Positions 35,332 to 44,461 of a DNA stretch of 64,000 bases are shown here, piece after piece. The translations under genes and the position numbers were made by a program. The notes beneath the pieces were generated by a model. The model did not search any database and was not told the origin of the DNA. It worked only from the letters and a program-made list of their open reading frames with translations. The stretch covers positions 496,001-560,000 of the forward strand of contig NZ_FTNM01000002.1 of assembly GCF_900156415.1 (NCBI RefSeq), read 5' to 3'. Source of the DNA: Pontibacter lucknowensis. Its GTDB lineage: Bacteria > Bacteroidota > Bacteroidia > Cytophagales > Hymenobacteraceae. The first letter of the stretch is position 1. The number at the start of each line of letters is the position of its first letter.

Positions 35332-36528
35332 ATGAAAAAGAAAGTTGTTTTGGCCTTCAGTGGCGGCCTGGATACCTCATACTGTGTAAAATACCTGAAA
35401 GAGGAAAAGGGCCTGGAAGTACACTCGGTGCTGGTGAACACCGGCGGTTTTACAGAAGAGGAACTGCAGCAAACCGAGCAGCGGGCCTATGATCTGGGCG
35501 TAACGGAGCACACGAATCTGGATGAAACCGAGTACTACTACCAAAGTTGCATCAAGTACCTGATCTTCGGGAACGTGCTGAAAAACAATACTTATCCGCT
35601 GTCGGTGAGTGCGGAGCGTGTGACGCAGGCCATGGCCATTGCACGTCATGCCAAAGCCCTGGGAGCGGACTACGTGGCCCACGGCAGTACCGGCGCAGGC
35701 AACGACCAGGTGCGCTTCGACATGATTTTTCATGTGATGATCCCGGAGATTGAGATCATCACACCGATCCGTGACATGAAGCTGTCGCGTGAGGAGGAAA
35801 TTGAATACCTGAAGCAGCACGGCGTGGAATACGACTTCGTAAAGGCGCAATACTCGATCAACAAAGGCATCTGGGGAACCTCCGTGGGAGGCAAAGAAAC
35901 CCTGACTTCGCACCAGCCGCTGCCGGAGTCGGCTTACCCAACACAACTGACCAAAGAGCAACCTGAGCGCGTGACTTTGCATTTTAAGAAAGGCGAGTTG
36001 GTAGGCATAAACGAGCAGGTATACGGTAGCCCGGTGCAGGCGATTCAGGCACTGCAAGGTATAGCCGGCCCTTTCGCCATAGGCCGCGACATCCATGTAG
36101 GCGACACGATCATTGGTATCAAAGGCCGCGTGGGCTTCGAGGCAGCCGCTCCGATGGTGATTATCAAGGCGCATCATACCCTGGAGAAGCACGTGCTCAC
36201 CAAATGGCAGCTGTATTGGAAAGACCAACTGGCGACCTGGTACGGCAACTGGCTTCACGAAGGGCAGTTTATCGACCCGACCATGCGCAACATCGAGACT
36301 TTCCTGCAGGAAACGCAGGAGAACGTGACCGGCAAAGTACATGTGCTGCTGGCACCTTACCGCTTCCAGGTGGAAGGCATCGAGTCGGAGCACGACCTGA
36401 TGTCGTCGAAGTTCGGCAGCTACGGCGAAATGAATAATGCCTGGTCAGGTGAAGATGTGAAAGGCTTCTCGAAGATATTTGGCAACCAGGCCATGATGTA
36501 TCACAAGATCAACAACACCGAACTATAA
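35332..36528 (+). CDS. argG: Argininosuccinate synthase
   Basis: This 398-aa enzyme joins citrulline and aspartate with ATP. The ATP P-loop VVLAFSGGLDTSYCVKYL, SVSAERVTQAMAIARHAKALGADYVAHGSTGAGNDQVRF and KGIWGTSVGG match ArgG. The ATG at 35332 is chosen because upstream codons (open from 35263) overlap the GNAT gene. Its stop shares a base with the argC start (TAATG). Confidence 0.96.
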   Translation: MKKKVVLAFSGGLDTSYCVKYLKEEKGLEVHSVLVNTGGFTEEELQQTEQRAYDLGVTEHTNLDETEYYYQSCIKYLIFGNVLKNNTYPLSVSAERVTQAMAIARHAKALGADYVAHGSTGAGNDQVRFDMIFHVMIPEIEIITPIRDMKLSREEEIEYLKQHGVEYDFVKAQYSINKGIWGTSVGGKETLTSHQPLPESAYPTQLTKEQPERVTLHFKKGELVGINEQVYGSPVQAIQALQGIAGPFAIGRDIHVGDTIIGIKGRVGFEAAAPMVIIKAHHTLEKHVLTKWQLYWKDQLATWYGNWLHEGQFIDPTMRNIETFLQETQENVTGKVHVLLAPYRFQVEGIESEHDLMSSKFGSYGEMNNAWSGEDVKGFSKIFGNQAMMYHKINNTEL

Positions 36529-37529
36529 TGGCAGCTACGATAAAAGCAGGTATAGTAGGCGGGGCAGGCTACGCGGGTGGCGAGCTGTTGCGTCTGTTAC
36601 TCCTGCACCCCAACGTGGAGCTGGCCTTTGTGCAGAGCCGCAGCCAGGCGGGCAAGCCGGTATACGCTGCACACCCAGATTTGCTGGGCGAAACGGAAAT
36701 GCTTTTTTCTGCTGATGCGGCTATACCTGTCGATGTGCTTTTCCTGTGCGCCGGGCATGGGGAGGCTGCTAAATTTCTGGCCGAATACGAAATGGCTGCC
36801 GAGACCAAGGTCATTGACCTGAGTCAGGATTTCCGCTGGAACGAAAGTACTTTAAGTGATAGGGTTGAGGCCGGAGAAAGAGGCTTTGTGTACGGTTTGC
36901 CGGAGTTACAGCGTGATCAGATACAGCAGGCGCAGCACATTGCCAACCCGGGCTGTTTCGCTACAGGTATACAGCTGGCTTTGCTGCCGCTGGCTCAGCA
37001 GAATTTGCTTAATGCTGAGGTGCATGTGAGCGGTATAACCGGATCGACAGGAGCAGGCCAGAGTTTGAGCGCGACTTCACATTTCAGCTGGCGTACCGAG
37101 AATATCTCGACCTACAAAGTGATGGAGCACCAGCATCTGCGCGAGATCAAGCGCAGTCTGCTGAGCCTTCAACCAGAGAATCAGCCAGACATACACTTTA
37201 TACCTTACCGTGGACCTTTTGCAAGGGGCATTTTCATCACAGCTTACTTGCAAACCGATTTGTCGCTGGAGGAAGCACAGGAACTGTACAAGAACTACTA
37301 TTCTTCGCATCCTTTTACCATTGTCACGACACAAAACCCGGACCTGAAGCAGGTGGTGAACACCAACAAGTGTTTGTTATACCTGCAGAAGCACGGTCAG
37401 ATGCTGGTCATCACCAGCCTGATCGACAATCTGCTGAAAGGCGCTGCGGGACAGGCCGTGCAGAACATGAACCTTGTATTCGGGCTGGAGGAGACAACTG
37501 GCTTGAAGTTGAAAGCAACGGCCTTCTAA
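36528..37529 (+). CDS. argC: N-acetyl-gamma-glutamyl-phosphate reductase
   Basis: This 333-aa NADPH-dependent reductase has GIVGGAGYAGGELLRLL (dinucleotide fold), the catalytic Cys in ANPGCFATGIQLAL and HFIPYRGPFARGIF. It produces N-acetylglutamate semialdehyde (or the succinyl analogue). Length is normal. It overlaps argG by 1 nt; a 27-bp inverted repeat element follows before argD. Confidence 0.96.
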   Translation: MAATIKAGIVGGAGYAGGELLRLLLLHPNVELAFVQSRSQAGKPVYAAHPDLLGETEMLFSADAAIPVDVLFLCAGHGEAAKFLAEYEMAAETKVIDLSQDFRWNESTLSDRVEAGERGFVYGLPELQRDQIQQAQHIANPGCFATGIQLALLPLAQQNLLNAEVHVSGITGSTGAGQSLSATSHFSWRTENISTYKVMEHQHLREIKRSLLSLQPENQPDIHFIPYRGPFARGIFITAYLQTDLSLEEAQELYKNYYSSHPFTIVTTQNPDLKQVVNTNKCLLYLQKHGQMLVITSLIDNLLKGAAGQAVQNMNLVFGLEETTGLKLKATAF

Positions 37530-37543
37530 TATAATTGAACACG

Positions 37544-37665
37544 CCCTCGCTCGCGTCCCGCGAGTGTGAGCTATTCAGTGGCGTCCCGCCACTTGTGCCG
37601 AGAGATACAGAAAGTAGCGGCCGGAGTCCGCTAAATAACTCACACTCGCGGGACGCGAGCGAGGG
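37544..37665. repeat. Palindromic intergenic element, 27-bp perfect arms
   Basis: Perfect 27-bp inverted repeat arms (37544-37570 and 37639-37665) enclose two further hairpins: AGTGGCG-TCC-CGCCACT (37577-37593) and AGCGG..CCGCT (37616-37632). As RNA or single strand it folds into a three-way junction. It lies between argC and argD. GC-rich, with no ORF or terminal duplication visible. It looks like a REP/MITE-type mobile palindrome. Confidence 0.75.
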
Positions 37666-37778
37666 TACTCTAGAAGATTAAAGCAATTAACAATCAGCAA
37701 TTAAAGTAAGCATGCTAAAATACCCAAGAACCCTGTTTTACATCTATTTTCTAACCTCCTACATCTAATTCCATAGCC

Positions 37779-38927
37779 ATGAACCTCTTTGATGTTTACC
37801 CGCTCTTCGATATCGAACCTGTAAGAGCCGCTGGTCTTTCTGTTTGGGACAAAGAAGGCCGCAAATACCTCGACCTGTACGGCGGTCACGCTGTTATCTC
37901 CATCGGTCACTCTCACCCGCACTATGTGAAGCGCATCGCGCGTCAGCTATACGACATCGGCTTTTACTCCAACGCCGTGCAGAATCCGCTGCAGGTAGAA
38001 CTGGCCGAAAAACTTGGCAAGCTCAGCGGCTACGTAGACTATAGCCTTTTCCTGTGCAATTCCGGCGCCGAAGCTAACGAAAACGCCTTGAAACTGGCTT
38101 CTTTCCAGACAGGTCGCAAAAAGGTCATCTCCTTTAAGGCATCCTTCCATGGCCGCACCTCAGCTGCCGTCGCTGCCACGGATGATCCGAGCATCGTGGC
38201 TCCGATCAACCAGACCGAGAATATCATTTTCCTTCCTTTTAATGATGTGGCTGCCTTTGAAGAGGCCTTGCAACAGCATGGGCAGGAACTGGCTGCTGTG
38301 ATCGTGGAAGGTATACAGGGTGTTGGAGGGGTAAACATCCCACATATGGATTTTTTAAAAGCATTGGAAGCCGGCTGTAAACAGGTGGGTGCGCTGCTGA
38401 TACTGGATGAAGTGCAGTCAGGCTACGGCCGTTCCGGTAAATTCTTCGCGCACCAGCATGCAGGCATCAAGCCAGATCTGATCACCGTAGCCAAAGGTAT
38501 GGGCAATGGTTTTCCGGTGGGTGGCGTACTGATCAGCCCGGAAATAGAGGCGCGCCACGGATTACTGGGAACCACCTTTGGCGGCAATTACATGGCTTGT
38601 GCGGCGGCTATTGCGGTGCTGGAGGTAATTGAGAAGGAAGAGTTATTGTATAATACTACCATCATGGGGCATTACCTGCGTGAGAAACTCGAAGGGATGC
38701 CGGGCGTGAAAGAAGTGCGTGCAATGGGTTTGATGATCGGGATTGAACTGCACGAGCCGTGCGCAGGTATACGTAAGCTGTTGCTTAATGAGTTCGGCAT
38801 TTTCACGGGCAGTTCTTCTAACAAGAATACGCTACGCTTGTTGCCGGCACTCACCATCAGCAAATCCGAAGCCGACCAATTCCTGAAAGCATTTTCCACG
38901 ATCCTTAGTAAAAAAGTAACTGCCTGA
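37779..38927 (+). CDS. argD: Acetylornithine aminotransferase
   Basis: This 382-aa class III PLP aminotransferase has DLYGGHAVISIGHSHP, FCNSGAEANENALKLA, LILDEVQSGYGRSG, and the PLP Lys in TVAKGMGNGFPVGG. It converts N-acyl-glutamate semialdehyde to N-acylornithine with glutamate. Its stop overlaps the next ATG by 1 nt. Confidence 0.96.
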   Translation: MNLFDVYPLFDIEPVRAAGLSVWDKEGRKYLDLYGGHAVISIGHSHPHYVKRIARQLYDIGFYSNAVQNPLQVELAEKLGKLSGYVDYSLFLCNSGAEANENALKLASFQTGRKKVISFKASFHGRTSAAVAATDDPSIVAPINQTENIIFLPFNDVAAFEEALQQHGQELAAVIVEGIQGVGGVNIPHMDFLKALEAGCKQVGALLILDEVQSGYGRSGKFFAHQHAGIKPDLITVAKGMGNGFPVGGVLISPEIEARHGLLGTTFGGNYMACAAAIAVLEVIEKEELLYNTTIMGHYLREKLEGMPGVKEVRAMGLMIGIELHEPCAGIRKLLLNEFGIFTGSSSNKNTLRLLPALTISKSEADQFLKAFSTILSKKVTA

Positions 38928-39877
38928 TGAAGCAATTCACTTCCGTACACGATGTGCAGGACGTAGCCGCCTTGGTGAACGAAGCACTCAAACTAAAAAA
39001 GAACCCTTACGCGCACAAAGCCCTTGGTCAGGACAAAACACTCGGACTGATCTTTATGAACCCGAGCCTGCGTACCCGCCTGAGCACCCAGAAGGCAGGA
39101 TTGAACCTGGGCATGAACGTGATGGTGATGAACCTTGACAAAGAAGGCTGGGCGCTGGAAACACAGGACGGCGTGATCATGGATGGCACCACCGTGGAGC
39201 ACATCCGCGAAGCCGCCGCTGTGATGGGGCAGTATTGCGACATCATCGGCATCCGCTCTTTTCCGAAACTACAGGATAGAGAAGAGGACTATAGCGAAGA
39301 CTTGCTGAACAAATTCATCGAGCTGACCGGCGTTCCGATTGTTAGTCTGGAGTCGGCCACGCGTCACCCGCTGCAGAGTCTTGCCGACTTGGTCACGATA
39401 AAAGAGCAGGCGACAGCTGGAAAGAAACCGAAGGTAGTACTGAGTTGGGCACCGCACATCAAACCGATTCCGCATTGCGTGGCTAATTCTTTTGCGGAGT
39501 GGATGCAGCAGGCGGATGTAGAGCTCGTGATTACCAATCCGGAAGGCTACGATCTGGCAGAAGAATTTACCAAAGGCGCACAGGTGCTGCACAATCAGGA
39601 TGAGGCGTTGCAAGATGCTGACTTTGTGTATGTGAAAAACTGGTCAAGCTACGAGCAGTACGGACAAGTACTAACAGACGGCGAAGGCTGGATGATCACC
39701 AACGAAAAGCTTGCCCTGACTAACAACGCCAAAGTAATGCATTGCTTGCCTGTGCGCCGCGGTCTGGAGTTAAGCCATGAAGTGCTGGACGGACCGAACT
39801 CACTGGTTATTGAGCAGGCAAACAACCGGCTTTATGCGGCGCAGGCTGTACTAAAGCGGATGCTGGAGGGGAAATGA
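38927..39877 (+). CDS. argF: N-acylornithine carbamoyltransferase
   Basis: This 316-aa transcarbamylase has carbamoyl-phosphate motif NPSLRTRLSTQ, RHPLQSLADLVTIKE, and MHCLPVRRG. The pattern of EAAAVMGQYCDIIGIRSF with the long TTVEHIREA region fits the Bacteroidota N-succinyl/N-acetylornithine carbamoyltransferase class, which uses acylated ornithine. Whether acetyl or succinyl cannot be settled: the aligned proline of the succinyl form appears to be Ala here. A palindromic element follows. Confidence 0.9.
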   Translation: MKQFTSVHDVQDVAALVNEALKLKKNPYAHKALGQDKTLGLIFMNPSLRTRLSTQKAGLNLGMNVMVMNLDKEGWALETQDGVIMDGTTVEHIREAAAVMGQYCDIIGIRSFPKLQDREEDYSEDLLNKFIELTGVPIVSLESATRHPLQSLADLVTIKEQATAGKKPKVVLSWAPHIKPIPHCVANSFAEWMQQADVELVITNPEGYDLAEEFTKGAQVLHNQDEALQDADFVYVKNWSSYEQYGQVLTDGEGWMITNEKLALTNNAKVMHCLPVRRGLELSHEVLDGPNSLVIEQANNRLYAAQAVLKRMLEGK

Positions 39878-39916
39878 TTTAGTGGTTTTTGATTGAGTGG
39901 TTTTGCGATATTTCAG

Positions 39917-40064
39917 GTGTAGGGACAGTTCGCGACCTGTCCGAATCAAGCACGAATCACATATAGTAGTTGTGTGTTATATGTGATGGTACAAAAACAA
40001 ATCATTTTTTGTTTGTAGTCGCCGATCGCTATACCTGCGCACAGGTCACGACCTGTCCCTACAC
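39917..40064. repeat. Second palindromic intergenic element
   Basis: Outer arms of 23 nt (39917-39939 and 40042-40064), 21 of 23 complementary, enclose two inner hairpins (39956-39965 with 39978-39987; 39995-40001 with 40008-40014). Each outer arm is itself close to a self-palindrome around TCGCGA or TCACGA. The topology equals that at 37544-37665 but the sequence is unrelated. It sits between argF and argB. Confidence 0.65.
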
Positions 40065-40167
40065 AATCATCGACTTCGCTAGACCATTTCATTGACTCCA
40101 TCGACCACTCACAAACCTACTATTCAAATCGCTAACTCACTCATTCACCAAATCACTCAATCACAAT

Positions 40168-40965
40168 ATGTACATCATAAAAATTGGCGGAAATGTTTTG
40201 GATGACCCGGAGCGGTTGCAGCGTTTTTTGATTGATTTCGCTGCGCTGCTTGGTCCGAAACTACTGGTGCATGGCGGCGGCAAAATTGCCTCTACGATCG
40301 GGCTGCAGCTCGGCATAGAACCCGCTTATGTAGAGGGCCGCCGCCTGACCGACGCTGAGACACTCAAGCTGGTGACGATGGTTTATGCTGGGCTCATCAA
40401 CAAAAACGTGGTAGCGCAGCTGCAGGCTTTGGGCTGCAATGCCATCGGTATGACCGGGGCCGATGCCAATGCCATACCTGCCACCAAGCGTCCTGTTAAA
40501 ACAGTTGACTATGGTTTTGCCGGCGACATAGCAGGACCGGAGACTGTAAACGCAAATGCATTAGAAGCGCTTTTACAGGCAGGTCTTACGCCTGTGTTTG
40601 CTCCGCTCACACACGATGGCCAGGGCAGTTTGCTCAACACCAATGCCGACACCATTGCCTCTGTATTAGCTACGGCGCTGGCCCCACACTACGAGGTGAA
40701 GCTGGTATATTGCTTTGAGAAAAAGGGGGTGCTGGCTGATGCCGAAGATGATGATGCTGTTATTTCACACATCGATCAGCACAGGTATAGCAGCCTGAAG
40801 GCCGAAGGTGTGGTGAAAGACGGGATGATTCCAAAACTCGACAACGCTTTTGCTGCCTTGCAACATGGCGTCAGTGCGGTACTGATCGGGGAGGCAGAGG
40901 CTCTACCCTCACTTGCTACAGCCCAGGGATTCTCAGGCACGACTATCACCTTGAAACATGGATAA
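40168..40965 (+). CDS. argB: Acetylglutamate kinase
   Basis: This 265-aa amino-acid kinase has the N-terminal KIGGNVLDD, LLVHGGGKIAST, SLLNTNADTIASVLA and C-terminal VVKDGMIPKLDNAFAAL motifs. It phosphorylates N-acetylglutamate. Overlaps argE by 8 nt. One AGGTATAG copy falls in frame AGG-TAT-AGC (Arg-Tyr-Ser) at 40783. Confidence 0.95.
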   Translation: MYIIKIGGNVLDDPERLQRFLIDFAALLGPKLLVHGGGKIASTIGLQLGIEPAYVEGRRLTDAETLKLVTMVYAGLINKNVVAQLQALGCNAIGMTGADANAIPATKRPVKTVDYGFAGDIAGPETVNANALEALLQAGLTPVFAPLTHDGQGSLLNTNADTIASVLATALAPHYEVKLVYCFEKKGVLADAEDDDAVISHIDQHRYSSLKAEGVVKDGMIPKLDNAFAALQHGVSAVLIGEAEALPSLATAQGFSGTTITLKHG

Positions 40966-42022
40966 GAAGAACCTATACCCAGAGGCACTGGATCTGTTAC
41001 AGCAGCTGATCGCTATACCCTCTTTCAGTAGAGAAGAGGACAAAACAGCTAGTACAATTGCTGCTTTCATAGAGTCAAGAGGAGTGGAGGTGCACCGGAG
41101 GCTCAACAATATATGGGCTTTTAACAAGCATTTCGATCCGATACTGCCTACGCTGCTGCTTAATTCACACCACGATACCGTAAAGCCAAACACTGGTTAT
41201 ACCCGCGATCCGTTTGCAGCTACTGTAGAAGATGGGAAACTGTACGGGCTGGGAAGTAATGATGCCGGTGGCTGCCTTGTGTCGTTATTGGCGACTTTTC
41301 TATACTTCTATGAGCAGGAAGGGCTTCGATATAACCTGGTGTATGCCGCTACTGCTGAGGAAGAAGTTTCTGGCCGGAATGGGCTGGAACTGGTGCTGCC
41401 GGAGCTCGGTGAGTTGGAGGCAGCTATTGTCGGGGAACCAACGCTGATGCAGTTGGCTGTGGCTGAAAAAGGGTTGCTGGTGCTGGACTGCGTGGCTATC
41501 GGTCGCTCCGGCCATGCTGCCCGTGAAGAAGGTCTGAACGCCATCTATGAAGCACTGCCGGATATCACCTGGTTCCAGACCTATCGTTTCCCGAAAGTGT
41601 TGGAGCATCTGGGGCCGGTGAAAATGTCTGTGACGATGCTAGAGGCGGGCACACAGCATAACGTGGTACCGGACAAGTGCAGGTTCACGGTAGACGTGCG
41701 CCTGACCGATGCCTATAGTATGGAAGAAGTGCTCGAGGTAATCCGGCAGCATGTGAAAGCTGAAGTGACGCCTCGTTCCATGCGGCTGAAGCCCTCCTCT
41801 ATACCGATGGAGCACCCGCTGGTACAAACAGGTATAGCCCTCGGGCGCAGCACCTATGGTTCACCCACCACTTCTGACCAGGCGCTACTTTCTATACCTT
41901 CACTCAAACTCGGTCCCGGCGACTCTGCCCGTTCACACATGGCGGATGAGTTCATCTACCTGGATGAAATAGAAGAGGGTATAGCGCTTTACATCAATAT
42001 ACTTGAAAAGGTAGTAAAATAA
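40958..42022 (+). CDS. argE: M20-family acetylornithine deacetylase
   Basis: This 354-aa zinc hydrolase has metal-binding LLNSHHDTVKP, the bridging Asp in YGLGSNDAGGCLVSL, catalytic Glu-Glu in ATAEEEVSG and a late His (GDSARSHMADEFIYL). It removes the acyl group late in the pathway. It could alternatively act on N-acetylcitrulline, since the carbamoyltransferase makes N-acylcitrulline. The start overlaps argB by 8 nt. Confidence 0.92.
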   Translation: MDKKNLYPEALDLLQQLIAIPSFSREEDKTASTIAAFIESRGVEVHRRLNNIWAFNKHFDPILPTLLLNSHHDTVKPNTGYTRDPFAATVEDGKLYGLGSNDAGGCLVSLLATFLYFYEQEGLRYNLVYAATAEEEVSGRNGLELVLPELGELEAAIVGEPTLMQLAVAEKGLLVLDCVAIGRSGHAAREEGLNAIYEALPDITWFQTYRFPKVLEHLGPVKMSVTMLEAGTQHNVVPDKCRFTVDVRLTDAYSMEEVLEVIRQHVKAEVTPRSMRLKPSSIPMEHPLVQTGIALGRSTYGSPTTSDQALLSIPSLKLGPGDSARSHMADEFIYLDEIEEGIALYINILEKVVK

Positions 42023-42037
42023 TTGTAAACAGGTTGC

Positions 42038-42117
42038 TGTCATTTCGACGTTAGGAGAGATCTGAATCAATTACGAACCAGACCTAATTCAGATTTCTCA
42101 TTGCATTCGAAATGACA
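42038..42117. repeat. Third palindromic intergenic element
   Basis: Outer arms TGTCATTTCGA (42038-42048) and TCGAAATGACA (42107-42117) are perfect complements; an inner 13-nt arm pair (42055-42067 and 42087-42099) has one mismatch, forming a long nested hairpin. The sequence style (TGTCATTTCGA...GAGATCTGAAT) resembles repeats I know to be common in Bacteroidota intergenic DNA. It sits between argE and argH. Confidence 0.65.
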
Positions 42118-42155
42118 TAAAGTATTCACTCAATTACTCATTCAAAAATAACCCC

Positions 42156-43487
42156 ATGAAACTCTGGCAAAAGAACACCGACGTCAAAAAAGAGATCGAG
42201 CAGTTTACCGTGGGTCGTGACCCTGAATTTGACATGCAGCTGGCTGCTTTTGATGTGCTGGGGTCTTTGGCGCACACGCGTATGCTGGAGCAGGTGGGCT
42301 TACTGGAGAAGGAAGATTTGGAACTCCTGCAGCAAGAGATGAAGGCGATCTACCACCGCATTGTGGCAGGTGATTTTGAGATTGAGCCGGGAGTGGAGGA
42401 CATTCACTCCCAGGTAGAGCTGGAGCTGACCCGCAAGCTGGGGGAAGCAGGAAAGAAGATCCACAGTGGACGTTCGCGCAATGACCAGGTACTCGTCGAT
42501 CTTAAGCTATACCTGCGCCATGAACTGCAGCAACTCGTGCAGGAAGTTAGAGCGTTGTTTGATGTGCTGCAAGATCAGAGCGAGCGGCACAAAGACAAGC
42601 TTTTGCCTGGCTATACCCACCTGCAGGTAGCCATGCCGTCTTCTTTTGGGTTGTGGTTTGGCGCCTATGCCGAGAGTCTGGTAGACGATGTGCTTTTGCT
42701 GCAGGCGGCTTACAAAGTGACTGACAAAAACCCACTGGGTTCTGCCGCCGGTTATGGTTCATCTTTTCCGCTCAACCGCCAGATGACAACTGACTTATTG
42801 GGTTTCAGCACCATGAACTACAATGTGGTGTATGCACAGATGGGCCGTGGTAAAACGGAACGTGTAGTCAGTACAGCTATTGCCTCGGTTGCCGTGACGC
42901 TGGCACGCATGGCTATGGACCTGTGTTTGTACATGAGCCAGAACTTCGCTTTTGTGCGTCTTCCGGATAACCTCACCACCGGCTCCAGCATCATGCCGCA
43001 CAAAAAGAACCCGGACGTGTTTGAGATCATGCGGGGTAAGTGCAACAAGCTGCAGGCGCTGCCCACGGAGATCTCCATGCTGCTCATCAACCTGCCCTCT
43101 GGCTATCACCGGGAGCTCCAGCTGCTCAAGGAATCACTTTTCCCAGCCATCACGGAACTGAAAGACTGCCTGCAAATGATGACCTTCATGCTGCCGCAGC
43201 TGGAGGTGCGTGACCAGATCATGGAAGAAGAGAAATACAAATACGCCTTCAGTGTCGATGCCGTAAATGCGGAAGTACTGGCAGGTATGCCTTTCCGGGA
43301 TGCGTATAAGGTGGTAGGAGAGCGAATTGAAGCAGGTACTTTTGTTGTTCCTGAAGCTGTGCGCCATAGCCACGAAGGAAGCATCGGAAATCTTTGCAAC
43401 AGCGAAATTGGCTCTCTAATGAACCAGACAATAGCCGACTTCAATTTTGAAAGAGCCAACAAAGCCATCAGTGAACTGGTAAAGTAA
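42156..43487 (+). CDS. argH: Argininosuccinate lyase
   Basis: This 443-aa fumarase/aspartase superfamily enzyme has the signature GSSIMPHKKNPDVFE and SGRSRNDQVLVDLKLYL, with TVGRDPEFDMQL at the N-terminus. It cleaves argininosuccinate to arginine and fumarate. Last gene of the arginine operon, closed by a strong terminator. Confidence 0.96.
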   Translation: MKLWQKNTDVKKEIEQFTVGRDPEFDMQLAAFDVLGSLAHTRMLEQVGLLEKEDLELLQQEMKAIYHRIVAGDFEIEPGVEDIHSQVELELTRKLGEAGKKIHSGRSRNDQVLVDLKLYLRHELQQLVQEVRALFDVLQDQSERHKDKLLPGYTHLQVAMPSSFGLWFGAYAESLVDDVLLLQAAYKVTDKNPLGSAAGYGSSFPLNRQMTTDLLGFSTMNYNVVYAQMGRGKTERVVSTAIASVAVTLARMAMDLCLYMSQNFAFVRLPDNLTTGSSIMPHKKNPDVFEIMRGKCNKLQALPTEISMLLINLPSGYHRELQLLKESLFPAITELKDCLQMMTFMLPQLEVRDQIMEEEKYKYAFSVDAVNAEVLAGMPFRDAYKVVGERIEAGTFVVPEAVRHSHEGSIGNLCNSEIGSLMNQTIADFNFERANKAISELVK

Positions 43488-43511
43488 AAGAGTCGACAGC
43501 TTTTGACATCA

Positions 43512-43548
43512 AAAAAGGGAAGCAAGAAATTAACTTGCTTCCCTTTTT
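43512..43548. terminator. Terminator of the arginine operon
   Basis: A perfect 15-bp stem (43512-43526 with 43534-43548) closes a 7-nt loop and ends in a T run on the + strand. An A run on the other side allows it to stop the convergent gene ending at 43577 too. Confidence 0.85.
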
Positions 43549-43576
43549 CATAAATCAGGCAACCTACCTGACCTCT

Positions 43577-44263
43577 CTAATTCCAGTGATAATTCTGGGG
43601 CTTGATGTTCTTCAGCTTGCGTGTAGCCTGTAGCAGTGTAGCAATCAGCAGGGCTATGAACACCGACATACCGATTACCAGGTATGAAAGTACTTTAAGC
43701 GTTTTAACCTGTCTGTCGGCCGACTGATACAGTTCTTTTCCAACTTCTCCCTGTAGCGCGATCAGCTCATGCAATGGCTCCAGTAGATGCAGAAAGGCCT
43801 GGTGTCCCTCTGTGCGGTACAGGTTTTCAGCTTTGGCCTTGTCGCCTGCACTGCTTAGCTGCAAAATACGATCCTGCACAGCCACTAGCTTTTTAAACTC
43901 TATCTTATAAGTGGCCAGACCTTCGCTCTCGCGCTCGATCAGGTATGTGCTTTCAAATTTGTCAATCAAGGACTCGATCTCTTCCGTATTTGCCAGCACC
44001 AGCTGATGGAGACTGTCCTGCTCTGATGCAGCGGTGGACAGGATGTGGTCTTCGAGTGTCAGGCGGTTCTGATAGTAGCGTTCCATCACATCCGATATAA
44101 CCAGCGAAGGCACCAGGCGGTCGTGGTATACTTCACGGAACTGATTGCTTACACGACCAATGCTGTAGCTGGCAAACCAGTTAGCCAGGATGATGATAGC
44201 AAACACTGAACCCAGCGCAAATGCTACTTTATCACGTTTTGTTATCCGATAGGCCCAGTTCAT
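43577..44263 (-). CDS. Stand-alone 4HB-MCP sensor-type membrane protein
   Basis: This 228-aa protein has two TM helices (about 14-32, FALGSVFAIIILANWFASY; about 190-212, VLSYLVIGMSVFIALLIATLL) flanking a long helical periplasmic domain, the four-helix bundle MCP N-terminal layout. There is no HAMP, kinase or methyl-accepting signalling domain after TM2, so the sensor lacks an output domain unless it acts through a partner. No partner gene is adjacent. Confidence 0.7.
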   Translation of the reverse strand: MNWAYRITKRDKVAFALGSVFAIIILANWFASYSIGRVSNQFREVYHDRLVPSLVISDVMERYYQNRLTLEDHILSTAASEQDSLHQLVLANTEEIESLIDKFESTYLIERESEGLATYKIEFKKLVAVQDRILQLSSAGDKAKAENLYRTEGHQAFLHLLEPLHELIALQGEVGKELYQSADRQVKTLKVLSYLVIGMSVFIALLIATLLQATRKLKNIKPQNYHWN

Positions 44264-44461
44264 AACAGGTAAGTTTTAGGTAAAAGACAATATACATTTT
44301 ATGGCTTAGATTCCCCAATGAAACACATTTAATTACACGCAAGAATTGTGCTGGACTTGCGGCATATTGTTAATTCTTCTTTCTAAAATACAGATAACTT
44401 CTTGCATGGTCCGCGTATAACAGGCACACTGATATAAAGTGCAACGCAAAAGTAGCTGCCC

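Noticed and set aside
35377-36393. Long 338-codon minus-strand ORF inside argG
   Set aside because: It is antisense to argG in a codon-biased region; the His/Leu/Val-rich composition is typical of a shadow frame.
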